The notes: a model not told the origin generated them from the letters alone. A stretch of DNA of 64,000 nucleotides from DDH964 sp963763205 (GCA_963763205.1 CAVXNQ010000004.1:1-64000), one strand, 5' to 3'. Numbered from the stretch's first letter, positions 27,493 through 35,782 are shown. Translations and numbers: made by a program.

Positions 27493-27852
27493 ATGCCGGC
27501 AGACGAACACTCCTCCCCGCGGTCTTCCCGTCGCGCGCCCTGGTGGGCCGTGCTGATCATCCTCGCCCTGGTCGCCATGGCTCTGTTCGGGGACAAGGGG
27601 GTACTGCGGGCCCTGCAGGCCAACCGGGAGAAGGGGGATCTGGAAGCCCAGGTAAAAGCCCTGGAGGCGACCAACGACGAGCTGCGCAAGGAGATCCAGG
27701 CGCTGCGCAACGACCCGCGCACCATCGAAAACCTCGCCCGCAAGGAACTCGGCATGGTCAAGGATGACGAGTTGGTCTACCAGTTTCGCACCCCGCCGCG
27801 CCCGGCCACGCCACCCCCTCGCGCCGTCCCCGAGGCACCGCCCGGCGAGTGA
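27493..27852 (+). CDS. septum formation initiator family protein (FtsB/DivIC-like)
   Basis: A 119-residue bitopic protein: short cytoplasmic N-terminus, one membrane helix (WWAVLIILALVAMALFG), then a periplasmic coiled coil (LQANREKGDLEAQVKALEATNDELRKEIQALRNDPRTIENLARKELGMVKDDELVYQF). The 'DPRTIENLARKELGMVKDDELVYQF' ending is the signature of FtsB/DivIC. In the divisome it bridges FtsL and FtsQ. A proline-rich tail follows. The ribosome binding site is weak. Confidence 0.85.
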   Translation: MPADEHSSPRSSRRAPWWAVLIILALVAMALFGDKGVLRALQANREKGDLEAQVKALEATNDELRKEIQALRNDPRTIENLARKELGMVKDDELVYQFRTPPRPATPPPRAVPEAPPGE

Positions 27853-27883
27853 CTCCGAGTGACTCCAAAGCGGCGGGCGCGGC

Positions 27884-27912
27884 TTGACAGCTGTCGGCCG
27901 GGAGCGTAACAT
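27884..27912 (+). promoter_or_regulatory. putative promoter upstream of argS
   Basis: TTGACA (27884-27889), 17-base spacer, TAACAT (27907-27912). It is well placed to drive the small ORF at 27964 and argS. Confidence 0.65.
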
Positions 27913-27963
27913 ACGCACGCCGCCGCTCCCGGACGGAGGATACCTACGCCGCTGAGGATGCGT

Positions 27964-28131
27964 ATGCCTTGCACGGCCCGACGAACCTGCCCGTTCTGCG
28001 CCCCGCCCTTTGCGCCCGGCGGCGAAACGCATTACTGCCCCGATTTAACCGCCGCTGTCCGGTTGCGCCGCGAATTTCATCGTGCAACGGGCGGCGGCGC
28101 GACTCCATTCCGCGAAAGACTGACACCATGA
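27964..28131 (+). CDS. small Cys-rich leader ORF overlapping argS
   Basis: A 55-residue frame: ATG at 27964 (alternative 27958) after GAGG at good spacing, ending in TGA at 28129-28131, so its stop overlaps the argS start as ATGA. The product is basic and begins with a half zinc ribbon (TCPFCAPPFAPGGETHYC), then LTAAVRLRREFHRATGGG. The overlap and the promoter upstream suggest translation coupled to argS. I do not recognise it. It could be a real small protein or a fortuitous frame. Confidence 0.45.
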   Translation: MPCTARRTCPFCAPPFAPGGETHYCPDLTAAVRLRREFHRATGGGATPFRERLTP

Positions 28132-29813
28132 AAGAACGTCTGCGCCAGGCTGTCCTCGCCGCGCTCCAGGCCTGTTACGCTGCCGGGACCCTCAAGTCCG
28201 GCAGCGTTCCTGCCTTTGTCATCGAAATTCCCGGCCAGGCCGGCCACGGAGATTTCGCCAGCAATGTCGCCATGCTGCTCGCCCGCGAGGAAAAACAGGC
28301 GCCGCGCAAGGTGGCCGAGGCCCTGGTTGCGGCCCTCGGTGCCGGCAACGGCCTGTGGGAGAAGGTCGAGATCGCCGGCCCCGGCTTCATCAATTTCTTT
28401 CTCGCCCCCGGCTGCTGGTACCAGGTGCTCGACGAGGTCCAGCGCCAGGGATCGGCCTACGGCCGCAACGACTCCGGCGCCGGGAGACCGGTGCAGGTGG
28501 AATTCGTCAGTGCCAATCCTACCGGCCCCCTGCATATCGGCCATGGCCGCGGCGCGGCGGTGGGCGATACCCTCTGCCGGCTGCTCGAGGCAACCGGCTG
28601 GGACGTGACCCGCGAGTTCTACTACAACGACGCCGGGGCGCAGATCGCCAACCTGGCGCTCTCGGTCCAGGCCCGCTGCCTCGGCATCGAGGCCGACGAC
28701 CCGCGCTGGCCGGCCGACGGCTACCAGGGGGACTACATCCGCGACGTCGCCCGCAGCTACCTGGTCGGCGAGACCGTCGATGCCGGTGACCGGCACGTCA
28801 CCGCCGCCGCCGATCCCCGGGACCTGGAGGCGATCCGCCGCTTCGCCGTCGCCTACCTGCGCCGCGAGCAGGACCAGGACCTGTCCGCCTTCGACGTCCG
28901 CTTCGACGTCTTCTCTCTGGAATCGAGCCTGTATGCCGAAAACCGGGTCGACGCGGTCGTCGAGCAGCTGACCGCCAACGGTTTCACCTACGAGGCCGAT
29001 GGCGCCCTCTGGCTGCGCACCACCGCCTTCGGCGACGACAAGGACCGGGTAATGCGCAAGGCCGACGGCAGCTATACCTATTTCGTCCCCGACGTCGCCT
29101 ACCACCTGGAGAAATGGCGGCGCGGCTTCGGCCGGGTGATCAACGAGCAGGGGGCCGACCACCACAGCACCATCATCCGGGTGCGGGCCGGGCTGCAGGC
29201 ACTGCAGGTCGGGATCCCCGAGGGGTGGCCCGAATACCTGCTGCACCAGATGGTCACCGTCATGCGCGGCGGGCAGGAGGTCAAGATCTCCAAACGTGCC
29301 GGCAGCTACGTCACCCTGCGCGACCTGATCGACGAGGTCGGGCGCGACGCCACCCGCTTTTTCTTCCTGATGCGCAAGGCCGACGCCCAGCTGGTCTTCG
29401 ACATCGATCTCGCCAAGCAGCAGAGCAACGACAACCCGGTTTACTACGTGCAGTACGCCCATGCCCGGGTCTGCAGCATCAATCGCAACGCCGCCGAGCA
29501 GGGGCTGGCCGTTCCCTCCCCCGGGATGGCGCCGCTGGCCGCCCTGAGCCTCGACGAGGAGCTGGACCTGGCCCGGCTGCTGGCCCGCTATCCGGAGACT
29601 GTGGCCGGCGCCGCCCAGCAGTTCGAGCCGCAGCGCGTTACCACCTATCTGCAGGATCTGGCCGCCCTGTTTCACAGCTTCTACAACCGCAACCGGGTGA
29701 TCTGCGACGATGCGGAGACCACCCGGGCCCGTCTCTACCTGGCCAACGCGGTGCGGGTGGTGCTGGCCAACGGCCTGCAGCTGCTCGGTGTTTCGGCCCC
29801 GGAAAAGATGTGA
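28128..29813 (+). CDS. argS: arginyl-tRNA synthetase
   Basis: A 561-residue class-I synthetase. The N-terminal tRNA-recognition domain includes VIEIPGQAGHGDFASNVAMLLA; the HIGH signature is in NPTGPLHIGHGRGAAVGD near residue 133; REFYYNDAGAQI follows; the KMSKS-like VKISKRAGSYVTLRDLI is near residue 387; the C-terminal DALR anticodon domain ends FHSFYNRNRVI...LGVSAPEKM. It charges tRNA-Arg. The start at 28128 is set by family alignment; a much longer in-frame extension exists but is non-conserved. Confidence 0.95.
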   Translation: MKERLRQAVLAALQACYAAGTLKSGSVPAFVIEIPGQAGHGDFASNVAMLLAREEKQAPRKVAEALVAALGAGNGLWEKVEIAGPGFINFFLAPGCWYQVLDEVQRQGSAYGRNDSGAGRPVQVEFVSANPTGPLHIGHGRGAAVGDTLCRLLEATGWDVTREFYYNDAGAQIANLALSVQARCLGIEADDPRWPADGYQGDYIRDVARSYLVGETVDAGDRHVTAAADPRDLEAIRRFAVAYLRREQDQDLSAFDVRFDVFSLESSLYAENRVDAVVEQLTANGFTYEADGALWLRTTAFGDDKDRVMRKADGSYTYFVPDVAYHLEKWRRGFGRVINEQGADHHSTIIRVRAGLQALQVGIPEGWPEYLLHQMVTVMRGGQEVKISKRAGSYVTLRDLIDEVGRDATRFFFLMRKADAQLVFDIDLAKQQSNDNPVYYVQYAHARVCSINRNAAEQGLAVPSPGMAPLAALSLDEELDLARLLARYPETVAGAAQQFEPQRVTTYLQDLAALFHSFYNRNRVICDDAETTRARLYLANAVRVVLANGLQLLGVSAPEKM

Positions 29814-29937
29814 TGGCGTCGCCAAAACTCACCAACTGTTGCGTTGCTGCAATCGCCTCGCTGCTTCGACGTACGAAAGTACGCCTCATGGCTCGACCAT
29901 TGCGCGCCTTGCATTTGGCGCTTTTTGCTTAGCCATC
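29812..29937 (+). repeat. dispersed MITE-like repeat, copy B
   Basis: Ends GATGGC...GCAAAA-like on the left (GATGGCGTCGCCAAAA) and TTTTTGCTTAGCCATC on the right, which are imperfect inverted repeats. The interior has CGACGTACGAAAGTACGCC, a small palindrome, and GCGCGCCTTGCATTTGGC. It begins in the last argS codons. Copies A and C are at 19128 and 45862. Confidence 0.75.
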
Positions 29938-29984
29938 CACTTCGATGCTTTTTTCCAAAGCATCAAATGTAACGGAGGATGCCC

Positions 29985-30677
29985 GTGAATCACCATGCTC
30001 TCTCCCGCAGCGAATCGCGCAAGGAACGCAAGCTGGTCCTGCTCCTGCTCCTGGTGGTGATCGGCGTCGGTCTCGGCTGTTTCGCCCTCGGCGTGATGGT
30101 CGGCCGCGGCGGGGCGCCGCAGGCGGTGGTCAGCCAGGAGGTCGCTCCGGCGCCGGTGCGGATCCCGGTGGCGGCCGCAGCGCCGGCGGGCACGCCGCCG
30201 GCCACGGCTGGCCAAACCCCGGCGCCAGCCGATGCGCCGGCCGATTCCCCGGCCAATCTCACCTTCTACGATAATCTGCCGCGCGGCGAACAGCCCCCGC
30301 TGGGGAGCGGCATCAATCTTCCCCCCGCAGCGCCTCCGCCCCCGGCCGCGGCACCCGCAAGCCCCGCACCGGCTTCGGCACCGGTCCCCGCCCCGAAACC
30401 GGTTGTCGCCGTGCCGACCGCCCCGGAGCCGGCCGCGACGGCCGGCAGCTACCTGGTCCAGGTCGCCTCCTTCTCCCGCCCCGACGATGCCGGCGTCCTC
30501 CAGGCCCGGCTGGCCAAAAAGGGTCTTCAGGCCTACGTGCAGCAGGCCGACCTCGCCGGCAAGGGGGTCTGGTACCGGGTCTACGTCGGTCCCCTGGCTT
30601 CCGCCGCCGCGGCCGAGCAGGTGGCCGCCCGGCTCAAGACCGAGGAGAAGCTCTCCCCATTGGTGCGCAAGCGCTGA
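29985..30677 (+). CDS. SPOR-domain inner-membrane protein
   Basis: A 230-residue protein: basic N-terminus, one membrane helix (LVLLLLLVVIGVGLGCFALGVMVG), a long Pro/Ala-rich periplasmic linker and a C-terminal SPOR domain (YLVQVASFSRPDDAGVLQARLAKKGLQAYVQQADLAGKGVWYRVYVGPLASAAAAEQVAARL). SPOR domains bind denuded glycan strands at the septum, so it may act in division; a downstream pairing with argS is common. GTG at 29985 has the better spacing to GGAGG (29974-29978); ATG at 29979 is the alternative. Confidence 0.85.
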   Translation: MNHHALSRSESRKERKLVLLLLLVVIGVGLGCFALGVMVGRGGAPQAVVSQEVAPAPVRIPVAAAAPAGTPPATAGQTPAPADAPADSPANLTFYDNLPRGEQPPLGSGINLPPAAPPPPAAAPASPAPASAPVPAPKPVVAVPTAPEPAATAGSYLVQVASFSRPDDAGVLQARLAKKGLQAYVQQADLAGKGVWYRVYVGPLASAAAAEQVAARLKTEEKLSPLVRKR

Positions 30678-30684
30678 GGTCGAT

Positions 30685-31698
30685 ATGTCCCGATCCGAAA
30701 CTGTCCTGGTCACCGGCGGCGCCGGCTTCATTGGCTCCCACCTGGTCGAGGCGCTGCTCGCCGAAGGCCGGCAGGTGGTGGTTTTCGACAACTTCAACGA
30801 CTTCTACGCGCCGGCGCTGAAGCAGGCCAATGTCGTCGCGCTGCAGGCCGCGGCCCGTTGCACCGGTGCCGGGTTGCGGGTGCTCAAGGGGGATTTGCGC
30901 AGCAGCTCCGACGTCGAGCGGGCGGTGGCCTGCCTGGGGCCTGCAGAGACAGCGGCGGTCGTTCACCTGGCGGCAATGGCCGGCGTCCGGCCCTCCATCG
31001 AACAGCCGCGGCTCTACCAGGCGGTCAATATCGACGGCACCCTCAATCTCCTCGAGGCCTGCCGTGCCGCCGGCGTGCGGCGCCTGGTTTTCGCCTCCTC
31101 CTCCTCGGTCTACGGCAACAACCCCAAGGTCCCCTTTGCCGAAACCGATCCGGTCGATGCGCCGATCTCCCCCTACGCCATGACCAAGAAGGCCGGCGAG
31201 CTGCTCTGCCACAACTATCACCATCTCTACCGGATTTCGGTCGCCTGCCTGCGCTTCTTCACCGTCTACGGACCCCGCCAGCGCCCCGACCTGGCGATTC
31301 ACAAGTTCGCGCGGCTGCTCGCTGCCGGCCGGCCGATCCCCTTCTTCGGCGACGGCAGCACCCGCCGCGATTACACCTACATCACCGACACCCTGCAGGG
31401 CATTCTCGGCTCCCTGGCCTGGCTCGAGGAGGCCGGTGAACCGCGCTACGAGATCTTCAATCTCGGGGAATCCCAGACCGTCACCCTGAGCCGGCTGGTC
31501 GATCTGCTCGGCAGCGCCATGCACTGCACCCCGCAGCTGGAGCGCCTGCCGCTGCAGCCCGGCGACGTCCTGTGCACCTACGCCGACATCGGCCGGTCGC
31601 GGGCGGTGCTCGGCTATGCCCCCCAGGTCAAGATCGAGGACGGTATCCGCCGCTTCGTCGCCTGGTTCCGCGCGGAAGGGGCGGCGGTCGGCCGCTAA
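30685..31698 (+). CDS. NAD-dependent sugar-nucleotide epimerase
   Basis: A 337-residue extended SDR: the Rossmann motif VTGGAGFIGSHLVEALL, HLAAMAGVRPSIEQP, SSSSVYGNNPKVPFAE with the catalytic Ser, and the YxxxK motif YAMTKKAGELL. The substrate region RFFTVYGPRQRPDLAIHKFARLLAAGRPIPFFGDGSTRRDYTYI matches UDP-glucuronate/GDP-mannose 4-epimerase-like enzymes of the WbpP/GalE-related group. It probably makes a uronic-acid or hexose precursor for surface polysaccharide. It starts seven bases after the SPOR gene. Confidence 0.85.
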   Translation: MSRSETVLVTGGAGFIGSHLVEALLAEGRQVVVFDNFNDFYAPALKQANVVALQAAARCTGAGLRVLKGDLRSSSDVERAVACLGPAETAAVVHLAAMAGVRPSIEQPRLYQAVNIDGTLNLLEACRAAGVRRLVFASSSSVYGNNPKVPFAETDPVDAPISPYAMTKKAGELLCHNYHHLYRISVACLRFFTVYGPRQRPDLAIHKFARLLAAGRPIPFFGDGSTRRDYTYITDTLQGILGSLAWLEEAGEPRYEIFNLGESQTVTLSRLVDLLGSAMHCTPQLERLPLQPGDVLCTYADIGRSRAVLGYAPQVKIEDGIRRFVAWFRAEGAAVGR

Positions 31699-31779
31699 GC
31701 GTCGGCGCCGCTGCGCGCCGCGTTTGCGCCGGCATGCGAAGAGCGACATATCCCCCCTTGCTGGCTCCGGGAGAAGACC

Positions 31780-32697
31780 GTGGACCGTCTGCTGGAACGA
31801 TTCACTACCCACCTGAGTGTCGAGCGCAACGTCTCCCCCCACACCCTGGACGCCTACCGCCGCGACCTGGCTGGCTTCCGGGCCTTCCTGCGCGACGAGC
31901 TGCACTGGCAGGAACAGGACGCGGCGCTGCTGCGGCGCGTCGACCAGATTGTGCTGCGCCGTTACCTGGCCTTGCTCCACCGCCGCTGCAAGCGCTCCAC
32001 CATCGGCCGCAAGCTCGCCGCCCTGCGCAGTTTTTTCCGCTTCCTGGTCCGCGAGGGGGTGCTGGAGATCAACCCCGGCGAGCTGGTCGGCACTCCGCGG
32101 GCAGAGAAATATCTGCCCAAGACCCTCTCCGTCGACGAGGCCTTCGCCCTCATGGAGCGCGACACGAACGACGGTCTGCTCGCCCTGCGCGACCGGGCGA
32201 TCGTCGAGACCCTCTACTCCTGCGGGCTGCGCATCGGCGAGCTGACCGGGCTCGACATCCAGGGCCTCGACCTCGCTGCCGGGCTGGTGCGGGTTCTCGG
32301 CAAGGGGCGCAAGGAGCGCATCGTCCCGGTCGGGCGCAAGGCCCGCGAGGCGCTGCAGCGCTACCTTGAAGCCCGGGGGCCGGCGGCGGCCGACGCGCCC
32401 CTCTTTATCAATCACCGCGGCGGCCGGCTCACCGCGCGCAGCATCCAGCGCCAGCTCAAGGTGCGCCTGCTGCAGGCCGGCATCCTCAAGGAGGCGACGC
32501 CGCACGCCCTGCGCCACTCCTTCGCCACCCACCTGCTGGCCGGCGGCGCCGACCTGCGGGCGATCCAGGAACTCCTCGGTCACGCCTCCCTCTCCACCAC
32601 CCAGAAGTACACCCAGGTCGGCATCGAGCATCTGGCCCGGGTCTACGACGCCGCCCATCCGCGCAGCCGAAATAAAAAAGACCAAAACGGTCATTAA
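31780..32697 (+). CDS. xerC: site-specific tyrosine recombinase XerC
   Basis: A 305-residue recombinase. The N-terminal SAM-like core-binding domain includes FTTHLSVERNVSPHTLDAYRRDLAGF; the catalytic domain has Arg in SCGLRIGELTGL near 150, the HxxR motif in HALRHSFATHLLAGGADLRAIQELLGHASLS, and the nucleophile Tyr in TTQKYTQV near 276. XerC/D resolves chromosome dimers at dif. It starts with GTG at 31780 after GGGAGAAGACC. No phage or integron neighbours, so a housekeeping role is likely. Confidence 0.88.
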   Translation: MDRLLERFTTHLSVERNVSPHTLDAYRRDLAGFRAFLRDELHWQEQDAALLRRVDQIVLRRYLALLHRRCKRSTIGRKLAALRSFFRFLVREGVLEINPGELVGTPRAEKYLPKTLSVDEAFALMERDTNDGLLALRDRAIVETLYSCGLRIGELTGLDIQGLDLAAGLVRVLGKGRKERIVPVGRKAREALQRYLEARGPAAADAPLFINHRGGRLTARSIQRQLKVRLLQAGILKEATPHALRHSFATHLLAGGADLRAIQELLGHASLSTTQKYTQVGIEHLARVYDAAHPRSRNKKDQNGH

Positions 32698-32701
32698 TTC
32701 C

Positions 32702-32729
32702 TTGACAGTCTCCGGGCAATGGATAAACT
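32702..32729 (+). promoter_or_regulatory. putative peroxiredoxin promoter
   Basis: TTGACA (32702-32707) and TAAACT (32724-32729) with a 16-base spacer, 55 bases before the peroxiredoxin start. Confidence 0.6.
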
Positions 32730-32783
32730 GGTGCCACATTTTCGCCGTTGTCAACGGTTATTGCCCCTGAAAGGAGTCTGTCC

Positions 32784-33386
32784 ATGAGTGTTCTGGTTGG
32801 CAAGAAAGCCCCTGAATTCAAGGCCGCCGCGGTCATGCCCGACGGTGCGATCAAGGATGATTTCGCCCTTGCCGATTACCACGGCAAGTACATCGTCCTC
32901 TTCTTCTATCCCCTCGATTTCACCTTCGTCTGTCCCACCGAGCTGATCGCCTTCAGCCGTCGCATCAAGGATTTCGAGGAGCGCGGGGTCCAGGTCATCG
33001 GCTGTTCCATCGATTCCCAGTTCACCCATGTCGCCTGGCGCAATACCCCGGTCGACGAGGGGGGGATCGGCGCCATCCACTACCCGCTGGTCGCCGACGT
33101 CAAGCATGAGATCTGCCGCGCCTACGACGTCGAATTCGGCGATGCCGGGGTCGCCTACCGCGGCGCCTTCCTGATCGACGAGAACGGCATCGTCCGCCAC
33201 CAGGTGGTCAACGACCTGCCGTTGGGGCGCAATGTCGACGAGATGCTGCGCATGGTCGATGCCCTGCAGTTCACCGAGAAGTACGGCGAGGTCTGTCCCG
33301 CCGGCTGGACCAAGGGGGACGAGGGGATGAGGCCGGACAAGGAAGGGGTCTCTTCCTATCTCGCGAAAAAGGCTGAGAGTCTCTGA
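32784..33386 (+). CDS. typical 2-Cys peroxiredoxin (AhpC/Prx1 type)
   Basis: A 200-residue thiol peroxidase: YIVLFFYPLDFTFVCPTELIAFS with the peroxidatic Cys near residue 50, GCSIDSQFTHVAWRNTP, and the resolving Cys near 170 in GEVCPAGWTKGDEGM. It reduces hydrogen peroxide and organic peroxides. The GGIG loop (DEGGIGAIHYPL) and YL motif (VSSYLAKKA) suggest an overoxidation-sensitive form. AAGGAGTCTGTCC precedes the ATG. No AhpF or other reductase gene is adjacent. Confidence 0.92.
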   Translation: MSVLVGKKAPEFKAAAVMPDGAIKDDFALADYHGKYIVLFFYPLDFTFVCPTELIAFSRRIKDFEERGVQVIGCSIDSQFTHVAWRNTPVDEGGIGAIHYPLVADVKHEICRAYDVEFGDAGVAYRGAFLIDENGIVRHQVVNDLPLGRNVDEMLRMVDALQFTEKYGEVCPAGWTKGDEGMRPDKEGVSSYLAKKAESL

Positions 33387-33416
33387 GGCGAGACCTCAAC
33401 CTTAACCCCGGGAAAA

Positions 33417-33690
33417 GCATTTCACCGCAAAGACGCAAAGGACGCGAAGGAAAGTCAACACCAAGGGCTTGGTTGTAATAACCTTAGAATTTGATTCTTT
33501 TGCGCGCTTTGCGTCTTGAGAGAGCGAAGCGAACGGGCGGTGAAATAGTCTTTCCGGATTTACCGCAAGCGCAAAGAACCCAAAAGAAACCATGTGCTCC
33601 CCAACCGGGACCGTTAACCCTTCGGGTTAGGACTAGGGTTACTTAGCCTCCCTAATTTCTTTGCGACCTTTGTGCCTTTGCGGTAACGAA
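33417..33690. repeat. CGCAAAGACGCAAAGG-type dispersed repeats
   Basis: The spacer between the peroxiredoxin gene and the pilus locus holds three pieces: CACCGCAAAGACGCAAAGGA at about 33423, an inverted piece with CTTTGCGTCTTGAGAGAGCG at about 33508, and CCTTTGTGCCTTTGCGGT at about 33667. The middle piece recurs in opposite orientation at 43000-43050. No gene or clear RNA structure is seen. Confidence 0.8.
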
Positions 33691-33722
33691 TTGCCGCATT
33701 CAGGTTGATGTAGAAATAGAAA

Positions 33723-33755
33723 GGCGCCGCTCCCGAATTGGAGCGGCGCCTTTTT
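33723..33755. terminator. bidirectional intrinsic terminator
   Basis: GGCGCCGCTCC (33723-33733) pairs perfectly with GGAGCGGCGCC (33740-33750) around CGAATT, with T5 on the plus side and an A-rich left flank serving the minus strand. It ends the minus-strand gene at 33778. Confidence 0.88.
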
Positions 33756-33777
33756 GCATGAAACGGCGGGAGGGGGC

Positions 33778-34224
33778 TCAATAGGCGATCGGGGCCATGG
33801 CGATCAGCAGCGGGTAGGTGCCTTCCCGGGTTCCTTCCGGAAGGACCACGCGCATGTCGAGAACCCGGGTCACCGGCACAGCTGGATGCTGGCCTTCGAC
33901 GCGAACCGCATCGGTCAGCTCGGTTCCGCCGTCCTGGACCAGAATGCGTTCCGGGCCGCCGCTGCTGATCTCGAAACGGATGGCATCACGGATGTTGGTC
34001 TGGACGCTGAGGGTCAGAGCCTGCGGGAAGTCGATGTAACCGCGGCGAATGTCCGCGCTGGTCACCCGGTAGCTGGACACCGGCTGGTTGGCCGAGAACT
34101 TGATCCAGGGGCGGATAACGGCCCGTACCTGCACGGTGGCACTGGTACTGGCTGCGGCCTGAACCGTTGCGGCCCAGGGGTTGAGAATCGTGAGTGCCAG
34201 AATTCCCGTTACGAGAAGTTTCAT
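33778..34224 (-). CDS. exported beta-rich protein under a c-di-GMP riboswitch
   Basis: A 148-residue protein with a signal peptide (about residues 1-24, ending VQAAA). The mature part is beta-rich: TSATVQVRAVIRPWIKFSAN, YIDFPQALTLSVQTNIRDAIRFEISSG, VLDMRVVLPEGTREGTYPLLI. It has no Cys pair, unlike the spore-coat-U proteins nearby, but similar size and position suggest a pilus-associated or surface protein. The start at 34224 follows GAAGGGAGTGAAAGCC; this Shine-Dalgarno lies in the 3' strand of the upstream riboswitch stem. I do not recognise a named family. Confidence 0.65.
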   Translation of the reverse strand: MKLLVTGILALTILNPWAATVQAAASTSATVQVRAVIRPWIKFSANQPVSSYRVTSADIRRGYIDFPQALTLSVQTNIRDAIRFEISSGGPERILVQDGGTELTDAVRVEGQHPAVPVTRVLDMRVVLPEGTREGTYPLLIAMAPIAY

Positions 34225-34238
34225 GGCTTTCACTCCCT

Positions 34239-34340
34239 TCGGTAACCCGGCTATCCGTTCCACCTTCGCCGAGGCTTCGGAGGACTTGGACCCGTGGCTT
34301 TGCGTCGCCGGATTTCTCCGGGTTTGCCGTTGTCGCTGAA
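34239..34340 (-). promoter_or_regulatory. GEMM-I (cyclic di-GMP) riboswitch 1
   Basis: Read on the minus strand: GACAACGGCAAACC, a GAAA-tetraloop hairpin, GCGACGCAAAGCCACGGGTCC, a variable P3 hairpin and GCCGGGTTACCGAAGG. These are the conserved GEMM-I blocks. The base corresponding to Vc2 position 20 is G (CGGCAAACC), the c-di-GMP signature. The closing stem (CACTTC with GAAGGGAGTG) includes the ribosome binding site of the gene at 34224, so ligand binding should block translation. Class assignment is from sequence; the OFF direction is inference. Confidence 0.9.
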
Positions 34341-34664
34341 GTGTGCTGCTTTTTTTGGGGTCGGTCGGGGAAACGCCTGTCGTTTCCTTTGCGGTTCCTT
34401 TCTTTGCACCTAGTCTTAAAATTAGAGGGTTTTTTTCATTGTATCACCAGAGTGCGCCCTGCAAGTATCTAGTGCGATTGTTGTGCCGAACTTCTAACTG
34501 ATTGGAAATACACAAAAAATTTTCGGATTGACAAAAATACGTCACCGTGGAGACCAGCAAAAAGGTATATCGGGTTTCCCGGCCAAGAAAAAAATGCGTA
34601 AGGGTCCGGAAATAAAGAATAAAAAATACAAAGTAGGCTTCTGGGTGGGGGCGGTCGATGGTTG

Positions 34665-34690
34665 GGTATTTTGACTATAGTCAAAATACC
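34665..34690. promoter_or_regulatory. 26-bp perfect AT-rich palindrome
   Basis: A perfect palindrome with half-site GGTATTTTGACTA, centred between 34677 and 34678, lying in the spacer between two minus-strand pilus-locus genes. It may be an operator for a dimeric regulator or a weak terminator of the 34819 gene. The remainder of 34341-34818 shows no gene. Confidence 0.6.
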
Positions 34691-34818
34691 GACTTTCAGG
34701 AGGGTTAGGCGGGGGTTGCGAGGAACGGCAAGAGGCGGGTCACTTCAATTTTGGACGCCCAGGCCGAATGGGCTTCGAGACGGTGGCGTCTTGCAGAGGA
34801 GTGGGATCCGCTGTTGCA

Positions 34819-35298
34819 CTACCATTGAATAGTTACGGTGATGAGGTCGCTGTATTGTCCGGCGGAAACGTTCTGGCGGGGAGGGATCCTGCCGTAGATC
34901 GTTGCTGTCAAGGGATTAGCTCTGGTCACGTTGTCGCTGACCACGCTCGAGGAGCCGGAGCCGTCGCCCCAGATGGAGGAGCAGGAGGCATTGGTGAAAA
35001 GGTTGTAGATCAACGGCGTGGAGCCTGATGGGCCCTGCATCTGCCTCTGGGCGAAGGTGCCGGAACCACCCGGGCTGAGGGAGACCGTGACCGGGATCGG
35101 CGCATTTGGGTTCTGTTCCGGGGCGTTGCAGGTGATGGTTATGGTGCCGGTCGCATCTCTGACGACGTTGTCGAACACATCATAGCCGCCGAAGTTCAGC
35201 GCCGTGGTCGTCACGTCGCACCGGAAACCGAGCGCTTGGGGGGCACTAACAATCAAGGTCAGGAGCAGCCCTAGGCTTGTTAAGAGTACACGCATCAT
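34819..35298 (-). CDS. spore coat protein U-like pilin/adhesin (3)
   Basis: A 159-residue secreted protein: signal peptide (about 1-24, ending ALGF) and an SCPU domain. It has an early Cys (FRCDVTTTALNFGGYDVF), a second Cys in TGTITITCNAP and a third in NASCSSIWGDG, ending in the typical donor-like QYSDLITVTIQW. SCPU proteins are subunits of chaperone/usher-secreted fibres (Csu-type pili). It is the last gene of the usher transcript, about 135 bases after the OmpA-like frame. The longer loop (GSTPLIYNLFTNASC) suggests a tip subunit. Confidence 0.82.
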   Translation of the reverse strand: MMRVLLTSLGLLLTLIVSAPQALGFRCDVTTTALNFGGYDVFDNVVRDATGTITITCNAPEQNPNAPIPVTVSLSPGGSGTFAQRQMQGPSGSTPLIYNLFTNASCSSIWGDGSGSSSVVSDNVTRANPLTATIYGRIPPRQNVSAGQYSDLITVTIQW

Positions 35299-35432
35299 TT
35301 CTGGACCCCCACGGTGCTAGGAGACTGTCGGACTATCCATGAATCGGCTGCAAATCTGGCCTCAAACCTCCGGATTTTGGCTGCGACCCGCATAGTCCGA
35401 CTGGCTCCTAGGAAAGCCTAAATACTCTAGCA

Positions 35433-35711
35433 CTAATTTTCGCTGGGGACCACAATCAGGACCACCCGGCGGTTTTGTCGCAGGCACTTTTCCGTCGCCT
35501 CAGAGCAAACGGGATATTTCTCCCCGACGCTGACGACTCTTGCGATTCGTTTTCCGGAAATTCCCGCGGCGAGCAGATACTTTTGAATCATCACTGCGCG
35601 ACGCAGACCAAGCTGGAGATTGTAAGCTTCGTTCCCCAGTCGACAGGTATACCCTTCAATTTCTATGCCCCATTCCGGATGGTCAAGAAGATATTCGACC
35701 ATCGGTTCCAA
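35433..35711 (-). CDS. OmpA/MotB-like peptidoglycan-binding domain (probably the usher C-terminus)
   Basis: As an independent frame it has 92 residues from 35711, but homology extends upstream without a start codon: HFPLNQDQPSAKELQQLEPM, then VEYLLDHPEWGIEIEGYTCRLGNEAYNLQLGLRRAVMIQKYLLAAGI. This is the OmpA C-terminal fold, with GYTC in place of GHTD, so the conserved peptidoglycan-contact Asp is Cys. The open frame reaches the end of the usher gene. Adding one C to the C7 run at about 35804-35810 fuses both frames. So it is either a truncated separate gene or the C-terminal domain of the usher. Confidence 0.75.
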   Translation of the reverse strand: MEPMVEYLLDHPEWGIEIEGYTCRLGNEAYNLQLGLRRAVMIQKYLLAAGISGKRIARVVSVGEKYPVCSEATEKCLRQNRRVVLIVVPSEN

Positions 35712-35782
35712 CTGCTGAAGTTCCTTAGCAGAGGGCTGGTCCTGGTTTAAGGGGAAGTGGATGACAATCCGGTGCTGGAACT

